A stretch of 64,000 nucleotides of DNA from Candidatus Praeruminimicrobium purgamenti (GTDB lineage: Bacteria; Elusimicrobiota; Endomicrobiia; Endomicrobiales; Endomicrobiaceae), in contig JAHDQW010000002.1 of NCBI GenBank assembly GCA_018433585.1, positions 144,080-208,079 on the forward strand, given 5' to 3'. The notes beneath the pieces are model-generated. The model worked only from the letters and a program-made list of their open reading frames with translations. It was not told where the DNA came from and ran no database searches. This document shows, one piece after another, positions 7,637 through 16,956 of this stretch (its first letter is position 1; every line of letters starts with the position of its first letter). The position numbers were made by a program, and so were the translations under genes.

Positions 7637-8148
7637 TTTTTATCCTTATTTTTATCTTTTTTAAACAAAACGACAACTGCAAACAAACCAGTTAAAAGAA
7701 TAAGCGCCTGTCCTATCAAATCGACATGTCTTAAATTCCAAATATTGTCTCTTGTGTCTATTGATTCCTGAACATTCTGCATCAACGGAACAAAAGTTAT
7801 ATTTTTACTGTCCAGCATATACAGTGAAAAACCGCATACCAATACCAAAAGAACAAGTAAAACCATTTTTTTCATCATTGAAACAGAGTTTACTTTTCTT
7901 TGTTTTTCGTCAGGAGGAAGAGTAAGGCTGATAACGCTGATGAAAATAACAGTTATAAGTCCTGAACAAACGGACAATTCAAATATACCCGCCAGAGGAC
8001 ATGACAAAAGGAATAATGATATAGAAACCAGCATACTTACTATACCTAAAATAATAGCTCCTCTTATTACTCTTGCATAAGAAACTGCAAAAATCGAAGA
8101 TATTATTATAAGCGCCAACAAGATAATGTGAATATAAATACTGTCCAA
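7633..8148 (-). CDS. NuoJ-like membrane subunit
   Basis: The 171-residue, five-helix hydrophobic protein lies where NuoJ is expected, directly before NuoK. Helices lie roughly at residues 5-22, 28-50, 55-75, 91-112 and 143-163. A partly polar loop (DSKNITFVPLMQNVQ) separates the last two. Sequence similarity to NuoJ is weak by eye; size, topology and synteny with NuoK and NuoA carry the call. NuoJ supplies the pi-bulge helix that couples redox chemistry to the membrane arm. Confidence 0.78.
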   Translation of the reverse strand: MDSIYIHIILLALIIISSIFAVSYARVIRGAIILGIVSMLVSISLFLLSCPLAGIFELSVCSGLITVIFISVISLTLPPDEKQRKVNSVSMMKKMVLLVLLVLVCGFSLYMLDSKNITFVPLMQNVQESIDTRDNIWNLRHVDLIGQALILLTGLFAVVVLFKKDKNKDKK

Positions 8149-8157
8149 GATATCTCC

Positions 8158-9582
8158 TTAAAAAGATACTGCCGAATTTATCAAACCGTTTAAAACAAAC
8201 GGGAACAACAAACCGACGACAACCGTAATAGCACACAACAAAATAGAAACGAAAGTTATCGCAAGCGGAGCTTCTTTAACATTTTCAAAACCTTCTTTTA
8301 ATCTGCCGAAAAATACTTTTTTCTGCATAATTAAGAAATACGTCATAGTTAAAATGCTTGCAAGAATAGCTATAACTGCGTAAACTTTTAAATCTGCAGT
8401 CCATAATGCAAGTATTATCATAAGCTTACTCCAAAACCCTGACAACGGAGGAATTCCTGCCGTCGACAAAAATGCAATAACCGAAGTTGTTGAAGTTACA
8501 GGCATTTTAGAAGCAAGTCCGCCCATTTCGCTCATATCGGAAACATTAACCTGTTTTTCCAAAGCGGCAGAATTTACAAACAGCAAAGATTTAAAAACAG
8601 AATGGTTAAACAAATGAAATATAGCGGCAGCAACGCCGAAAGTAGTGCCTGCGCCGAAACCCAAAACAATATAGCCTACCTGGCTTATGCTTGAATATGC
8701 AAGCATTCTTTTAAAATTGTTTTGATTGATTGCGGCAAAAGCGCCTAATACTATAGATATTGAAGCAAAAATTAAAAGGATTGACTGTATTGCAGTGTTG
8801 AATCCGAAAACGGAATAGAATAATCTTATGAGCGTATAAATACCCGTTGTCTTTGTAACCATACCTGCCAAATACACCGACACGGGAGCCGGAGCCGCAA
8901 GATAAGAGTCAGGAAGCCATCCGTGAAAAGGCATTACGCCTCCCTTTATAAACAAACCTACTATAAAGAGAACGACGGCAGCCGTCACCAGAGAGTTGCC
9001 TCCGTACTGCTGGTACATATTTGAAACTGTTACAAAATCCGTACCGCCGGCAACTAAAAACAGTATCGCTATAGAGCTGAGCATCATAACGGTAGCAACC
9101 GAAGACATAACAAGATATTTAAAGCTTGCTTCCAACGCATTTTTATCTTTGTTAATTGCGATTAAAATATATGAGGTCGCCGCTATAACTTCTATAAATA
9201 CATAAACCGAGAATATATCTCTTACAAAAAATAAACCGTTCATTCCGGCAAGAGAAAGAAGAATTAAATTTACAAAGTTAAATTGTTTTCTGTCGGAATC
9301 TTCCATTGCGTATAAAACCAAAATTGACGCAAAGGCTACAATTGCCGACGTAAGAAGCATAAGCCTTGAAATTCCGTCGCACTGAAAATCCAGCATAAAA
9401 TAACTTACAAGATTTTGCACTGCGGGACATGTCGCATTGACCGGAAGGAAAAATGAAAAAGCCTGCACTATGCAAAATAAACTTGCAATAAAAACAGCAA
9501 TTTTACCCGAAATTCTATAAAACGGTAAATTGAAAAACAACACTAAAAATAATGGTATCAAAACTGCCAATGAAAAAGACAT
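8158..9582 (-). CDS. Antiporter-like ion-translocating subunit (NuoN/MrpD type)
   Basis: The 474-residue polytopic protein (~14 helices by family) belongs to the NuoL/M/N-Mrp antiporter family. The key membrane glutamate is in VFIEVIAATSY, and the lysine-bearing helix is KGGVMPFHGWLPDSYLAAP followed by VSVYLAGMVTKTTG. These residues form the proton half-channels in complex I. It is one of three such subunits here. Within the operon it lies between the NuoL-like subunit and NuoJ with gaps of about 10 bp. Confidence 0.92.
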   Translation of the reverse strand: MSFSLAVLIPLFLVLFFNLPFYRISGKIAVFIASLFCIVQAFSFFLPVNATCPAVQNLVSYFMLDFQCDGISRLMLLTSAIVAFASILVLYAMEDSDRKQFNFVNLILLSLAGMNGLFFVRDIFSVYVFIEVIAATSYILIAINKDKNALEASFKYLVMSSVATVMMLSSIAILFLVAGGTDFVTVSNMYQQYGGNSLVTAAVVLFIVGLFIKGGVMPFHGWLPDSYLAAPAPVSVYLAGMVTKTTGIYTLIRLFYSVFGFNTAIQSILLIFASISIVLGAFAAINQNNFKRMLAYSSISQVGYIVLGFGAGTTFGVAAAIFHLFNHSVFKSLLFVNSAALEKQVNVSDMSEMGGLASKMPVTSTTSVIAFLSTAGIPPLSGFWSKLMIILALWTADLKVYAVIAILASILTMTYFLIMQKKVFFGRLKEGFENVKEAPLAITFVSILLCAITVVVGLLFPFVLNGLINSAVSF

Positions 9583-9591
9583 TTTACCTGC

Positions 9592-11394
9592 CTAAAAAAT
9601 TATAAAAATAAATATTATGCCTAATATTACCCACAAAAGATAAACAGATATATTTCCAGTATGGGCTTTTTTTACAGATTCCGAAACAAAATTGACGCTT
9701 CCCGGAACTGTCACATCATAAAAATAATTTAACCCTTTATCTATGTTAAACATTGCATTTGAAAATTTTGTCACGGCTTTAATAAAAATTTCGTAAGGGT
9801 CAAATTTAATATTTTCATTAAGCTTATCAATTTTTATTTTATCTAAAGCAGCGGCAATAAAACCAAGTCCGTCATTTCTTTTTTTGCACGTATACACATT
9901 GTTTATAAAAGCCAGTATAAGAACTAATACTGAAACCGATATAAGAATAACCGTAATAATAACGGAATGCTCATTTTCAACCTGCCCTATCACATTAGAA
10001 ACCAGCGTATGAGGGACTTTATTAAATATACCGAACATTAAACATGCCAACGCTGAAATAATAGTCGGTATAAACATAAATACGGGAACTTCTTTTTCCT
10101 GTATTATTTTTTCTTTAGGTTTTGAATAAAATAATTTTATGCCCCAATTTAATATTGCAACGGCAGAAAGAAGAGAGCCGATTGAAAGGCAAACGTAAAA
10201 AGCCCAGTTTACAGATAAAGCGCTTGCATATATCATTTCTTTTGAAAAGAAAGCAAAGAAAAAAGGAACTCCCGCAAAAGCAGCTCCGGCTAAAACAAAG
10301 CTCATAAACGTATAAGGCATTGTCTGTCTCAAATTGCTCTTAACTCCGGATATTTCGGTTGAACCTTCCGCTTTTTCTATATTTCCCGCCACAAAAAACA
10401 AACAGGTTTTATAAACTATGTGCGCCGTCATATGAAACAAGGCTGCAACCATGCCGAAGACGGACAAAGAAGCAACGGCGACAATCATATAACCGGCTTG
10501 TCCTATGCTTGCATAAGAAAGCATTTTTTTAAAATCTTTCTGGTAAACGGCAAACATGTTTGCAACAAGCAGAGTTATTACTCCGAATATCATTGCATAT
10601 ATGCTTATATCAGAACCGATTTCTATGACAAACAAATCTTTAACTATTCTTATCAAAAGGTAAATGCTTAAAACTTTTTCTACGGCGGTTACCATAAAAA
10701 CCATAAACGGCAACGGAGCTTTTACGGAAGCATCAGGTATCCAGCTGTGAAAAGGCATTGCGCCGGCTTTTGCCGCCGCTCCTATAAACATCATTATAAA
10801 AGCGAATACTGCTCCCGGCTGAGATATATCTACGTTAGTCTGAGATATCATAAAAGAACCGCCGACTGCGCATATCAGCATAACTCCGAACATAAGGCAA
10901 AGATCAGCTACAGACGAGATAATAAGAGTTTTCAAAGCAGTCCAAACAGGCTTGTCTTTGCCTGCTGCAATCATACCGAACATAGGAATCATAAGTGCTT
11001 CCCAGAAAAGAAGCAGAACTATAAAATTATCGGTTAACAAAACGCCGTTTGCAAAAGACAGAGCCAAAAGCATAAATGCGTAAAACATAAAAGTATTTTT
11101 TTCTTTTTTCATTGAAGCTACGGCATATACGGCTGCCAAAAGAGCCGCAGCGCCGAGAACTATCATCATGAAAGAATTTAAACCGTAATATCTGAAATAT
11201 AAATCCAAACGGAATAACAAATGGGAATTAAACAAAATTTCCCTGCCGTAAAAAAACACGGAGAAAAAGCTGTTTACGGACACTGCCGCAAGAAACATAA
11301 TTATTTTGACAATATTGTACTTTGAAGGAAGAAAGTACAAAAGAACGCCTGCCAATAAAGGAATAATAATAAAAACGTTTAACAATATGTTCAT
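9592..11394 (-). CDS. Antiporter-like ion-translocating subunit with C-terminal extension (NuoL-like)
   Basis: This is the longest of the three antiporter-like subunits (600 residues). The core carries the membrane glutamate (LLLFWEALMIPMFG) and the lysine helix (AKAGAMPFHSWIPDA). After the core there is an extra ~120-residue C-terminal part: an amphipathic stretch (about 500-560) and a final hydrophobic helix (SVYLLWVILGIIFIFIIF). This resembles the lateral helix and terminal anchor of NuoL/HyfB proteins that clamp the membrane arm. Only 2 bp separate it from the upstream antiporter-like gene. Confidence 0.92.
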   Translation of the reverse strand: MNILLNVFIIIPLLAGVLLYFLPSKYNIVKIIMFLAAVSVNSFFSVFFYGREILFNSHLLFRLDLYFRYYGLNSFMMIVLGAAALLAAVYAVASMKKEKNTFMFYAFMLLALSFANGVLLTDNFIVLLLFWEALMIPMFGMIAAGKDKPVWTALKTLIISSVADLCLMFGVMLICAVGGSFMISQTNVDISQPGAVFAFIMMFIGAAAKAGAMPFHSWIPDASVKAPLPFMVFMVTAVEKVLSIYLLIRIVKDLFVIEIGSDISIYAMIFGVITLLVANMFAVYQKDFKKMLSYASIGQAGYMIVAVASLSVFGMVAALFHMTAHIVYKTCLFFVAGNIEKAEGSTEISGVKSNLRQTMPYTFMSFVLAGAAFAGVPFFFAFFSKEMIYASALSVNWAFYVCLSIGSLLSAVAILNWGIKLFYSKPKEKIIQEKEVPVFMFIPTIISALACLMFGIFNKVPHTLVSNVIGQVENEHSVIITVILISVSVLVLILAFINNVYTCKKRNDGLGFIAAALDKIKIDKLNENIKFDPYEIFIKAVTKFSNAMFNIDKGLNYFYDVTVPGSVNFVSESVKKAHTGNISVYLLWVILGIIFIFIIF

Positions 11395-11396
11395 AA

Positions 11397-12848
11397 TTAA
11401 ATAGTTATCATCTGGTTTGCAGCTAAATTGGCAATTGTAAAGATATCACCGAAAAACAAACCAAATCCTAAAGACAAAACAGCCAAAATTATTACGCTGA
11501 ACACCATAGGAGAAAATACTTTCTCTTTAGGCAGTAATTTAAAGTCGCCTCTTTCTTCACCGAGGAAAATCTTTGTAAAGAGCCTTACTATATAAAGAAC
11601 AGTAAAAGCCGCGCATATTATGAAAGCAAAACCGGTAAATACGTTGCCGTCCATAACGCTGCCTATTATAACCAAAAATTTACTAAAAAACCCCGCAAAA
11701 GGAGGAATGCCCATAACAGACAAAGCGCAGCACGCAAAAGCTACCGCCGTAAAAGGCATATATTTCAAAAGTCCGCCCATTTTATCCAAATCTTTCGTAT
11801 GTACTTTATGTTCTATAATACCGGCGCACAAAAACAAACCTGCTTTTGCCAGACCGTGTATCAATATAAAAAGCATTGCTCCGGCAAAAGCGACTTTCCC
11901 GCCGGAAACGAATCCAAGAAAAATAAAAGCAAGCTGGCTTATCGTCGAGAAAGCTATTACTCTTTTAATGTCTTTTTCAACGAAAGCGATACCGCCTGAA
12001 ACAAAAGCGCTTACGGCTATTACAACCAATATTGCAGTTCTTAAAGAATCAGAAGGTATTATAACGAAACTGAAAAGCCTTCCGTACACATAAACGCCGA
12101 TTTTAACAAGCACCGCGGCATGAAGCAATGCCGTAACAGGCGAAGGAGCTATACCTGCATCTGCAAGCCATGAATGCAAAGGAAAAGTCGCCGATTTTGT
12201 AAAAATACCTATTAATATAAATATTATTGCAAGATCAACAATTCCGCCCGTAATACCTGCATTGGCTATAATGTCCAAATCAAAGGAACCGGCAGTTTCT
12301 GCTATTATCAAGAAACCGACAAGCATAAACAAAGCGCCTGCAGCCGTTAACAAGAAAGCTTTATTGGCTCTTCTTACATACTCTTTTTCTCTGAAAAAGC
12401 CTATAAGTCTCCAGGAAGCAAGAGCCGTCATTTCCCAGAATATGTAAATAAATATTAAGTTTGCCGAGAAAATTATTCCCATCATGGAACCTAAAAACAG
12501 AACCACAATAAAATAATATTCGTTTTGATTTTCGTAATGTTTAATATACTCGAAAGAATAAATCAATATAACCGTGCTTACCAAAACGGAAGCCAAAGCG
12601 GTAAAAGTTGCAAATATATCAGCCTGTAAAATAAAATTTATGCCTAAAGGAAATTCAAAAACGTATTTAACAGTATTGCCGGATATAACTTCAGGAAGTA
12701 AAATACATAAAAAAACCATTGGAACAAGCATCAGCAGCAAAGCGGCAAAATTTCTAATTGAAACAGAAAATTTTGCTACCGCCGGCAATGTTGTTGACAA
12801 AAGTACTGGAACAAGAACTATAAGCAGTAATAAAATATCATAAGACAT
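11397..12848 (-). CDS. Antiporter-like ion-translocating subunit (NuoL/MrpA-like core), first gene of hydrogenase operon
   Basis: A 483-residue polytopic membrane protein of the NuoL/M/N family. The core has the glutamate helix FWEMTALASWRLIGF and the lysine helix KSATFPLHSWLADAG followed by SPVTALLHAAVLVKIGVYV, closest by eye to NuoL/MrpA cores, although the long C-terminal extension is absent. An in-frame TTG lies directly before the ATG (12846-12848); I prefer the ATG because AGG sits 8 bases upstream. The gene heads the operon, about 40 bp after a near-consensus promoter. Confidence 0.92.
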   Translation of the reverse strand: MSYDILLLLIVLVPVLLSTTLPAVAKFSVSIRNFAALLLMLVPMVFLCILLPEVISGNTVKYVFEFPLGINFILQADIFATFTALASVLVSTVILIYSFEYIKHYENQNEYYFIVVLFLGSMMGIIFSANLIFIYIFWEMTALASWRLIGFFREKEYVRRANKAFLLTAAGALFMLVGFLIIAETAGSFDLDIIANAGITGGIVDLAIIFILIGIFTKSATFPLHSWLADAGIAPSPVTALLHAAVLVKIGVYVYGRLFSFVIIPSDSLRTAILVVIAVSAFVSGGIAFVEKDIKRVIAFSTISQLAFIFLGFVSGGKVAFAGAMLFILIHGLAKAGLFLCAGIIEHKVHTKDLDKMGGLLKYMPFTAVAFACCALSVMGIPPFAGFFSKFLVIIGSVMDGNVFTGFAFIICAAFTVLYIVRLFTKIFLGEERGDFKLLPKEKVFSPMVFSVIILAVLSLGFGLFFGDIFTIANLAANQMITI

Positions 12849-12893
12849 CAAGATAACCTGATTAAGTCTAAATTTTTAAAAAATTGCTCGCTT

Positions 12894-12922
12894 AGTATAG
12901 AGAATTTTAAAATATTTGTCAA
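12894..12922 (-). promoter_or_regulatory. Near-consensus sigma-70 promoter of the hydrogenase operon
   Basis: Minus strand: TTGACA (12917-12922), 17-bp spacer, TATACT (12894-12899). Perfect -35, five of six in the -10, ideal spacing. Predicted start is ~38 bp before the first ATG. This suggests strong constitutive transcription of all 11 genes. Confidence 0.85.
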
Positions 12923-13004
12923 ATTCGGCAAAAACATTTTTTTATTTTCAAAATTCAAATATTTTAATTACAAATCAAACTGTTTTTTTTGGCGCTTTTT
13001 TGAA

Positions 13005-13805
13005 TTAAACCGCAATAATCGTGATTCCTGCTTCTTTAGCCTGTCTGACAACGTCTTCTTTATCTAAAACCAAAGTAGCGCCGGCTTCCACAATCATTGC
13101 CCTTATTTTATTTTCTTGTAAAATCGTAACGGTCTTTGTGCCTATAACAGGCACGTCAAACCTGAAATCCTGGTTAGGTTTTGCAACTTTTACTGCAATT
13201 GCATTTTCTCCGCCGAGGTGGTAAGCTCTTTTAATACACTCGTCGGTACCTTCTATAGATTCCACGGCAAGAACAGATTTATCCTTTACGACAACCGTCT
13301 GCCCTATATCAAAACCTGCAATTCCTTTTGCTATTTTAAAACCGAATTCGGCGTCTTTATTTTCTTCCGAGCTGAGTTTTTTACCCGCTATAAGACCTTT
13401 TTCCGCAAGCAAATGCTTTAAATATAAATGCGACGGCAAAAAATTTATCCCGTCTTTTTCAAATTCTTTTACGACTGAACCGAGAATTGTATCGGTTTTT
13501 TTATTCAGCAGAGAGCCCATTAATTTTATCGCCCTGAAATCCATACTGATTGCAGAATATATTTTTGCATGTTTAACCTGCCCGACCATCACGGCGGTAG
13601 TTACATTCTTTTCTTTAAAAGTGTCTATTATCTTTTGCAGTTTGCCGACTGAAAGCCAGACGGTCTCATCAGAAACTTTTTCGATATCGCGGTCTGCTTC
13701 TTCTTTTAAAGCCACCGTAATAACCTTATCGCCTTGTTTTCTTATTTCTTCGGCGACAAGAAAAGGGAATCTGCCGTTACCGGCAATTAAACCTATATTA
13801 TTCAT
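13005..13805 (-). CDS. lpxI: UDP-2,3-diacylglucosamine pyrophosphatase LpxI
   Basis: LpxI hydrolyses UDP-2,3-diacylglucosamine to lipid X and UMP, the fourth step of lipid A synthesis. It replaces the unrelated LpxH found in many gammaproteobacteria. The 266-residue protein begins with the family pattern IGLIAGNGRFPFLVAEEIR and has the characteristic VGKLQKIIDTFK and MVGQVKHAK segments, plus the C-terminal domain around VKVAKPNQDFRFDVPVIG. Length is normal. It directly follows lpxA (1 bp apart) at the end of the bamA-lpx operon. No convincing terminator follows. Confidence 0.92.
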   Translation of the reverse strand: MNNIGLIAGNGRFPFLVAEEIRKQGDKVITVALKEEADRDIEKVSDETVWLSVGKLQKIIDTFKEKNVTTAVMVGQVKHAKIYSAISMDFRAIKLMGSLLNKKTDTILGSVVKEFEKDGINFLPSHLYLKHLLAEKGLIAGKKLSSEENKDAEFGFKIAKGIAGFDIGQTVVVKDKSVLAVESIEGTDECIKRAYHLGGENAIAVKVAKPNQDFRFDVPVIGTKTVTILQENKIRAMIVEAGATLVLDKEDVVRQAKEAGITIIAV

Positions 13806-13806
13806 A

Positions 13807-14574
13807 TTATCTGTGTCTGCAAATTCCTCTTTGAGATTTCTTAATAAATGTAATTATTTCGTTTACAGGAGCACAATCTTTCATTTCTTCAAGTTTTAAA
13901 AGCGCCTGTTCCAACGGCAGTTTTGACATAAACAAAACTCTGTAAGCATGCTTTATATTTTCAATATCTTCTATAGGCATTTGTCTTCTTTTAAGTCCGA
14001 CCAAATTAAGGCCCGCAAGCCTTGCTCTGTCGCCTTGAGCCTGCGCATAAGGAATTACGTCCATAGAAACCATTGCTCCGCCGCCGATCATCGCATTTCT
14101 GCCTATTCTTGTAAATTGGTGAACGGCCACCAAACCGCCTATTACGACGTTGTCTTCTATTTCGACATGCCCCGCCGCAGCGCAGCAGTTGGCAATAATT
14201 ACATTGTTTCCGACTATGCAGTCATGCGCGATATGGCTTGATGTCATAAGAAGACAATTTTTGCCTACAACCGTCTGTCCGTGAGCTACAGTACCCCTGT
14301 TAACGGTAGCGTATTCTCTTATTACAGTTCCGTCGCCTATTATTACTTTTGTTTTTTCTCCGGCATATTTTAAATCCTGCGGAGCGGTACCTACGGCGCT
14401 GTGGCTGAAAATTTTACAGTTTTTGCCTATCTCGGCGCATTCTACGACCGCATGAGAAAAGACTACTGTGCCGTCGCCTATTGAAACATTTTCGCCGATT
14501 ACCGCATAAGGACCTATTTCTACGTCTCTACCTATTACGGCAGATTTGTCTATAATTGCTGTTTGATGTATCAT
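13807..14574 (-). CDS. lpxA: UDP-N-acetylglucosamine acyltransferase LpxA
   Basis: LpxA catalyses the first lipid A step, transfer of a 3-hydroxyacyl chain from acyl-ACP to UDP-GlcNAc. The 255-residue protein has left-handed beta-helix hexapeptide repeats through residues ~5-180 and the catalytic region SSHIAHDC, where H117 corresponds to the general base of E. coli LpxA (AHIAHDC). A helical C-terminus (190-255) completes the trimer. It is spaced 2 bp from lpxC/fabZ and 1 bp from lpxI. Confidence 0.96.
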   Translation of the reverse strand: MIHQTAIIDKSAVIGRDVEIGPYAVIGENVSIGDGTVVFSHAVVECAEIGKNCKIFSHSAVGTAPQDLKYAGEKTKVIIGDGTVIREYATVNRGTVAHGQTVVGKNCLLMTSSHIAHDCIVGNNVIIANCCAAAGHVEIEDNVVIGGLVAVHQFTRIGRNAMIGGGAMVSMDVIPYAQAQGDRARLAGLNLVGLKRRQMPIEDIENIKHAYRVLFMSKLPLEQALLKLEEMKDCAPVNEIITFIKKSQRGICRHR

Positions 14575-14576
14575 TC

Positions 14577-15914
14577 TTATGCCTCTCTATCAACTATAAT
14601 AAACATAAATTCAGCTTCTGAAACAAGCTTACCGTCGACATAAGCTTCGCCTTTCACTTTTCCTTTTCTTCCGCTGTCTCTTATAACTTCAACTTTCATT
14701 TCCAAAAGATCCCCGGGAATAACAGTCTTTCTGAATTTTACATTGTCTATCGCCATAAAATAAGCCAGACAATTTTTCATTTCTGATCTTGACAAAAACA
14801 TTATACAAGACGTCTGCGCCATGGCTTCAACTATTAAAACGCCGGGCATTATAGGCTGTCCCGGAAAATGTCCCTGGAAAAAAGGCTCGTTTCCGCTTAC
14901 GCATTTATAACCTATTGCTTTTTTAGGATCGCTTGTAAGTTTGACTCTGTCAATCATTAAAATCGGATACCTGTGAGGTATAATTCTTTGTATTTCGGCG
15001 CTGTTAATAATCTTTTCTTCCGTATTTTGCATTTGCGTGTCCACTGTACCCTCCGAGATTTTTCCTTCAGTTTCCAAAACAGCTTTACTTACGAATTCTT
15101 TTATAAAGCTTACATTGCTTTTATGTCCCGGCTTTTCAGCAACTATTTTTGCTTTTATTGATTTTCCGGCCAATGCCAAATCGCCTATTAAATCTAAAAT
15201 TTTATGTCTTACGAACTCGTTTTCATATCTTAAAGGCTCTTTGTTATATATTTCGTTAGGACCTATTACTATTGCATTTTCAAGGCTTCCGCCTCTTGCA
15301 AGACCGTTTGCCTGCAAAGCTTCTATCTCGTAATCAAAACAAAATGTTCTGGCAGGCGCAATATCTTTTAAAAAAGTTTCTTTTGTTATGACAAACGCAG
15401 CCTGCTGGTGAGATAAAAAAGGATGTTCAAAACCTATTGTGCAGTCTATTTCGAAATTGTCGCTCGGATATGCGGTAATTTTTGTTTTCCCTTCAGAAAA
15501 AGAAATCGGCTCTTTTATAACATAAATTTCTTTAAAAGCGTCAAGTTCTTTTATTCCCGCGTCTATTATCCGCTCGGCAAGCAACTTTGCGCTCCCGTCG
15601 GTTATAGGAGGCTCGTTGTTATCTATTTCTATTGCAAGATTGTCAATTCCCAAAGCAGAACAGGCTGAAAGGATATGTTCTATCGTATGGACTTTTGCAT
15701 CGCCTTTTTCTATTGTCGTTCCTCTTACGGCAGTACCTGCCGACAAACTGTTCCAATCCGCTTTAATATCAGGCTTTCCCGGCAGATCAACTCTGATAAA
15801 ATGTATTCCAGTATTTGCGCCGGAAGGTTTAAATATCATCTTGCTTCTGTTGCCTGTATGCAGTCCTATTCCTTCAAATACTATTTCTTTGCTTATTGTC
15901 GTCTGTTTGCTCAT
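14577..15914 (-). CDS. Bifunctional LpxC deacetylase / FabZ hydroxyacyl-ACP dehydratase fusion
   Basis: One 445-residue chain joins two enzymes. Residues ~1-280 are LpxC, the zinc deacetylase committing UDP-acyl-GlcNAc to lipid A: zinc ligands H76 (KVHTIEH) and H237/D241 ([10 protein letters not shown]). Residues ~305-445 are Fab[14 protein letters not shown], then catalytic H349 ([11 protein letters not shown]) and E363 (VEAMAQ). The linker (about 280-304) is Glu/Thr-rich. Such fusions are known in Bacteroidetes and some other phyla. The fusion physically links use of 3-hydroxyacyl-ACP for lipid A with its dehydration for fatty acids. It overlaps lpxD by 4 bp. Confidence 0.95.
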   Translation of the reverse strand: MSKQTTISKEIVFEGIGLHTGNRSKMIFKPSGANTGIHFIRVDLPGKPDIKADWNSLSAGTAVRGTTIEKGDAKVHTIEHILSACSALGIDNLAIEIDNNEPPITDGSAKLLAERIIDAGIKELDAFKEIYVIKEPISFSEGKTKITAYPSDNFEIDCTIGFEHPFLSHQQAAFVITKETFLKDIAPARTFCFDYEIEALQANGLARGGSLENAIVIGPNEIYNKEPLRYENEFVRHKILDLIGDLALAGKSIKAKIVAEKPGHKSNVSFIKEFVSKAVLETEGKISEGTVDTQMQNTEEKIINSAEIQRIIPHRYPILMIDRVKLTSDPKKAIGYKCVSGNEPFFQGHFPGQPIMPGVLIVEAMAQTSCIMFLSRSEMKNCLAYFMAIDNVKFRKTVIPGDLLEMKVEVIRDSGRKGKVKGEAYVDGKLVSEAEFMFIIVDREA

Positions 15915-16948
15915 AAAACCTTTTTTTCCTCTTTATTTTTAATTAATGATTTTATCTGGTCATATATTTCAGGCAGTTTTTTCATTACAGCCTGAGTCTC
16001 CAAATGTTTTCTGTATGCCTGAACAGGATAGCCTGCAAGAACCTGATTATCTTTTAAGTCTGAAGTTATGCCGCTTTTTGCGCCTATTGTTATGTTGTTT
16101 CCTATTTTTATGTGTCCTACAATGCCGACCTGACCGCCTATCGTGACATTATCACCTATTTTTGTAGAACCGGCAATGCCGACCTGGGAAACTATCATCG
16201 TATTTTTGCCGATATGAACGTTATGAGCAACCATTACAAGATTGTCTATTTTTGTATTGTCGCCTATAAAAGTTTTTCCTATTGCAGCTCTGTCAACAGT
16301 TGTATTTGCTCCGATTTCGACGTTGTTTCCTATTTCGACATGCCCTATTTGAGGAATTTTATAAATTTCTTTTCCCGTATTGACAAAACCAAAACCGTCT
16401 CCGCCTATAACTACTCCAGGGTGAATTATGCAGTTGTCCCCTATTTTTGTTTTTTCTCTTATCGTCACGTTAGGATAAATAAGACAATTCTTTCCTATCG
16501 ACACATCATTGCCGATATAAGAATTTGCCAAAATTTTTGTATTGTCTCCTATATTTGATCTCTCTTCAATTACGGCATTGTGCCCTACAGTAATGCCTTT
16601 TCCGAGAACGGCATCCTCTGCAATTGAAGCTTTAGGGCTTATTCCGGGTTTTATCGCCGCCAGTCTTTCGTTATCCAAAAGCGTAAGTATTTTTGCAAAT
16701 GCCAGCTGAGGGTTGTCAACAAGAATTAAATTTTTATTTTTATATTCTTCATAAGGCATATTTGCAGGAAAAAGCACGGCTTCGGCTTTTGTGTCTTTCA
16801 TAAAATGAGCATATTTTTTATTGCCTAAAAAAGACAATTCTCCTTCGCCTGCGTCTTCCAAACTGTTAACGCCTTCAATTACAGCTTCTTCATTTCCAAA
16901 AACACTGCCTTTGACAATTTCATTTATCTGCTTTAACGTTAATTTCAT
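15911..16948 (-). CDS. lpxD: UDP-3-O-acylglucosamine N-acyltransferase LpxD
   Basis: LpxD adds the second 3-hydroxyacyl chain, onto the amine of UDP-3-O-acylglucosamine. The 345-residue protein has the N-terminal uridine-binding domain (1-~100, containing [11 protein letters not shown]), a hexapeptide beta-helix (~105-310), the catalytic-histidine segment [12 protein letters not shown], and a C-terminal helix ([19 protein letters not shown]). It lies 8 bp downstream of bamA; the skp/ompH gene often found between them is absent. Confidence 0.96.
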   Translation of the reverse strand: MKLTLKQINEIVKGSVFGNEEAVIEGVNSLEDAGEGELSFLGNKKYAHFMKDTKAEAVLFPANMPYEEYKNKNLILVDNPQLAFAKILTLLDNERLAAIKPGISPKASIAEDAVLGKGITVGHNAVIEERSNIGDNTKILANSYIGNDVSIGKNCLIYPNVTIREKTKIGDNCIIHPGVVIGGDGFGFVNTGKEIYKIPQIGHVEIGNNVEIGANTTVDRAAIGKTFIGDNTKIDNLVMVAHNVHIGKNTMIVSQVGIAGSTKIGDNVTIGGQVGIVGHIKIGNNITIGAKSGITSDLKDNQVLAGYPVQAYRKHLETQAVMKKLPEIYDQIKSLIKNKEEKKVL

Positions 16949-16956
16949 AGAAACCT

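Noticed and set aside
3519..12848. Calling the operon NADH:quinone oxidoreductase (complex I)
   Set aside because: The large subunit retains all four Ni-binding cysteines, and NuoE/F/G are missing.
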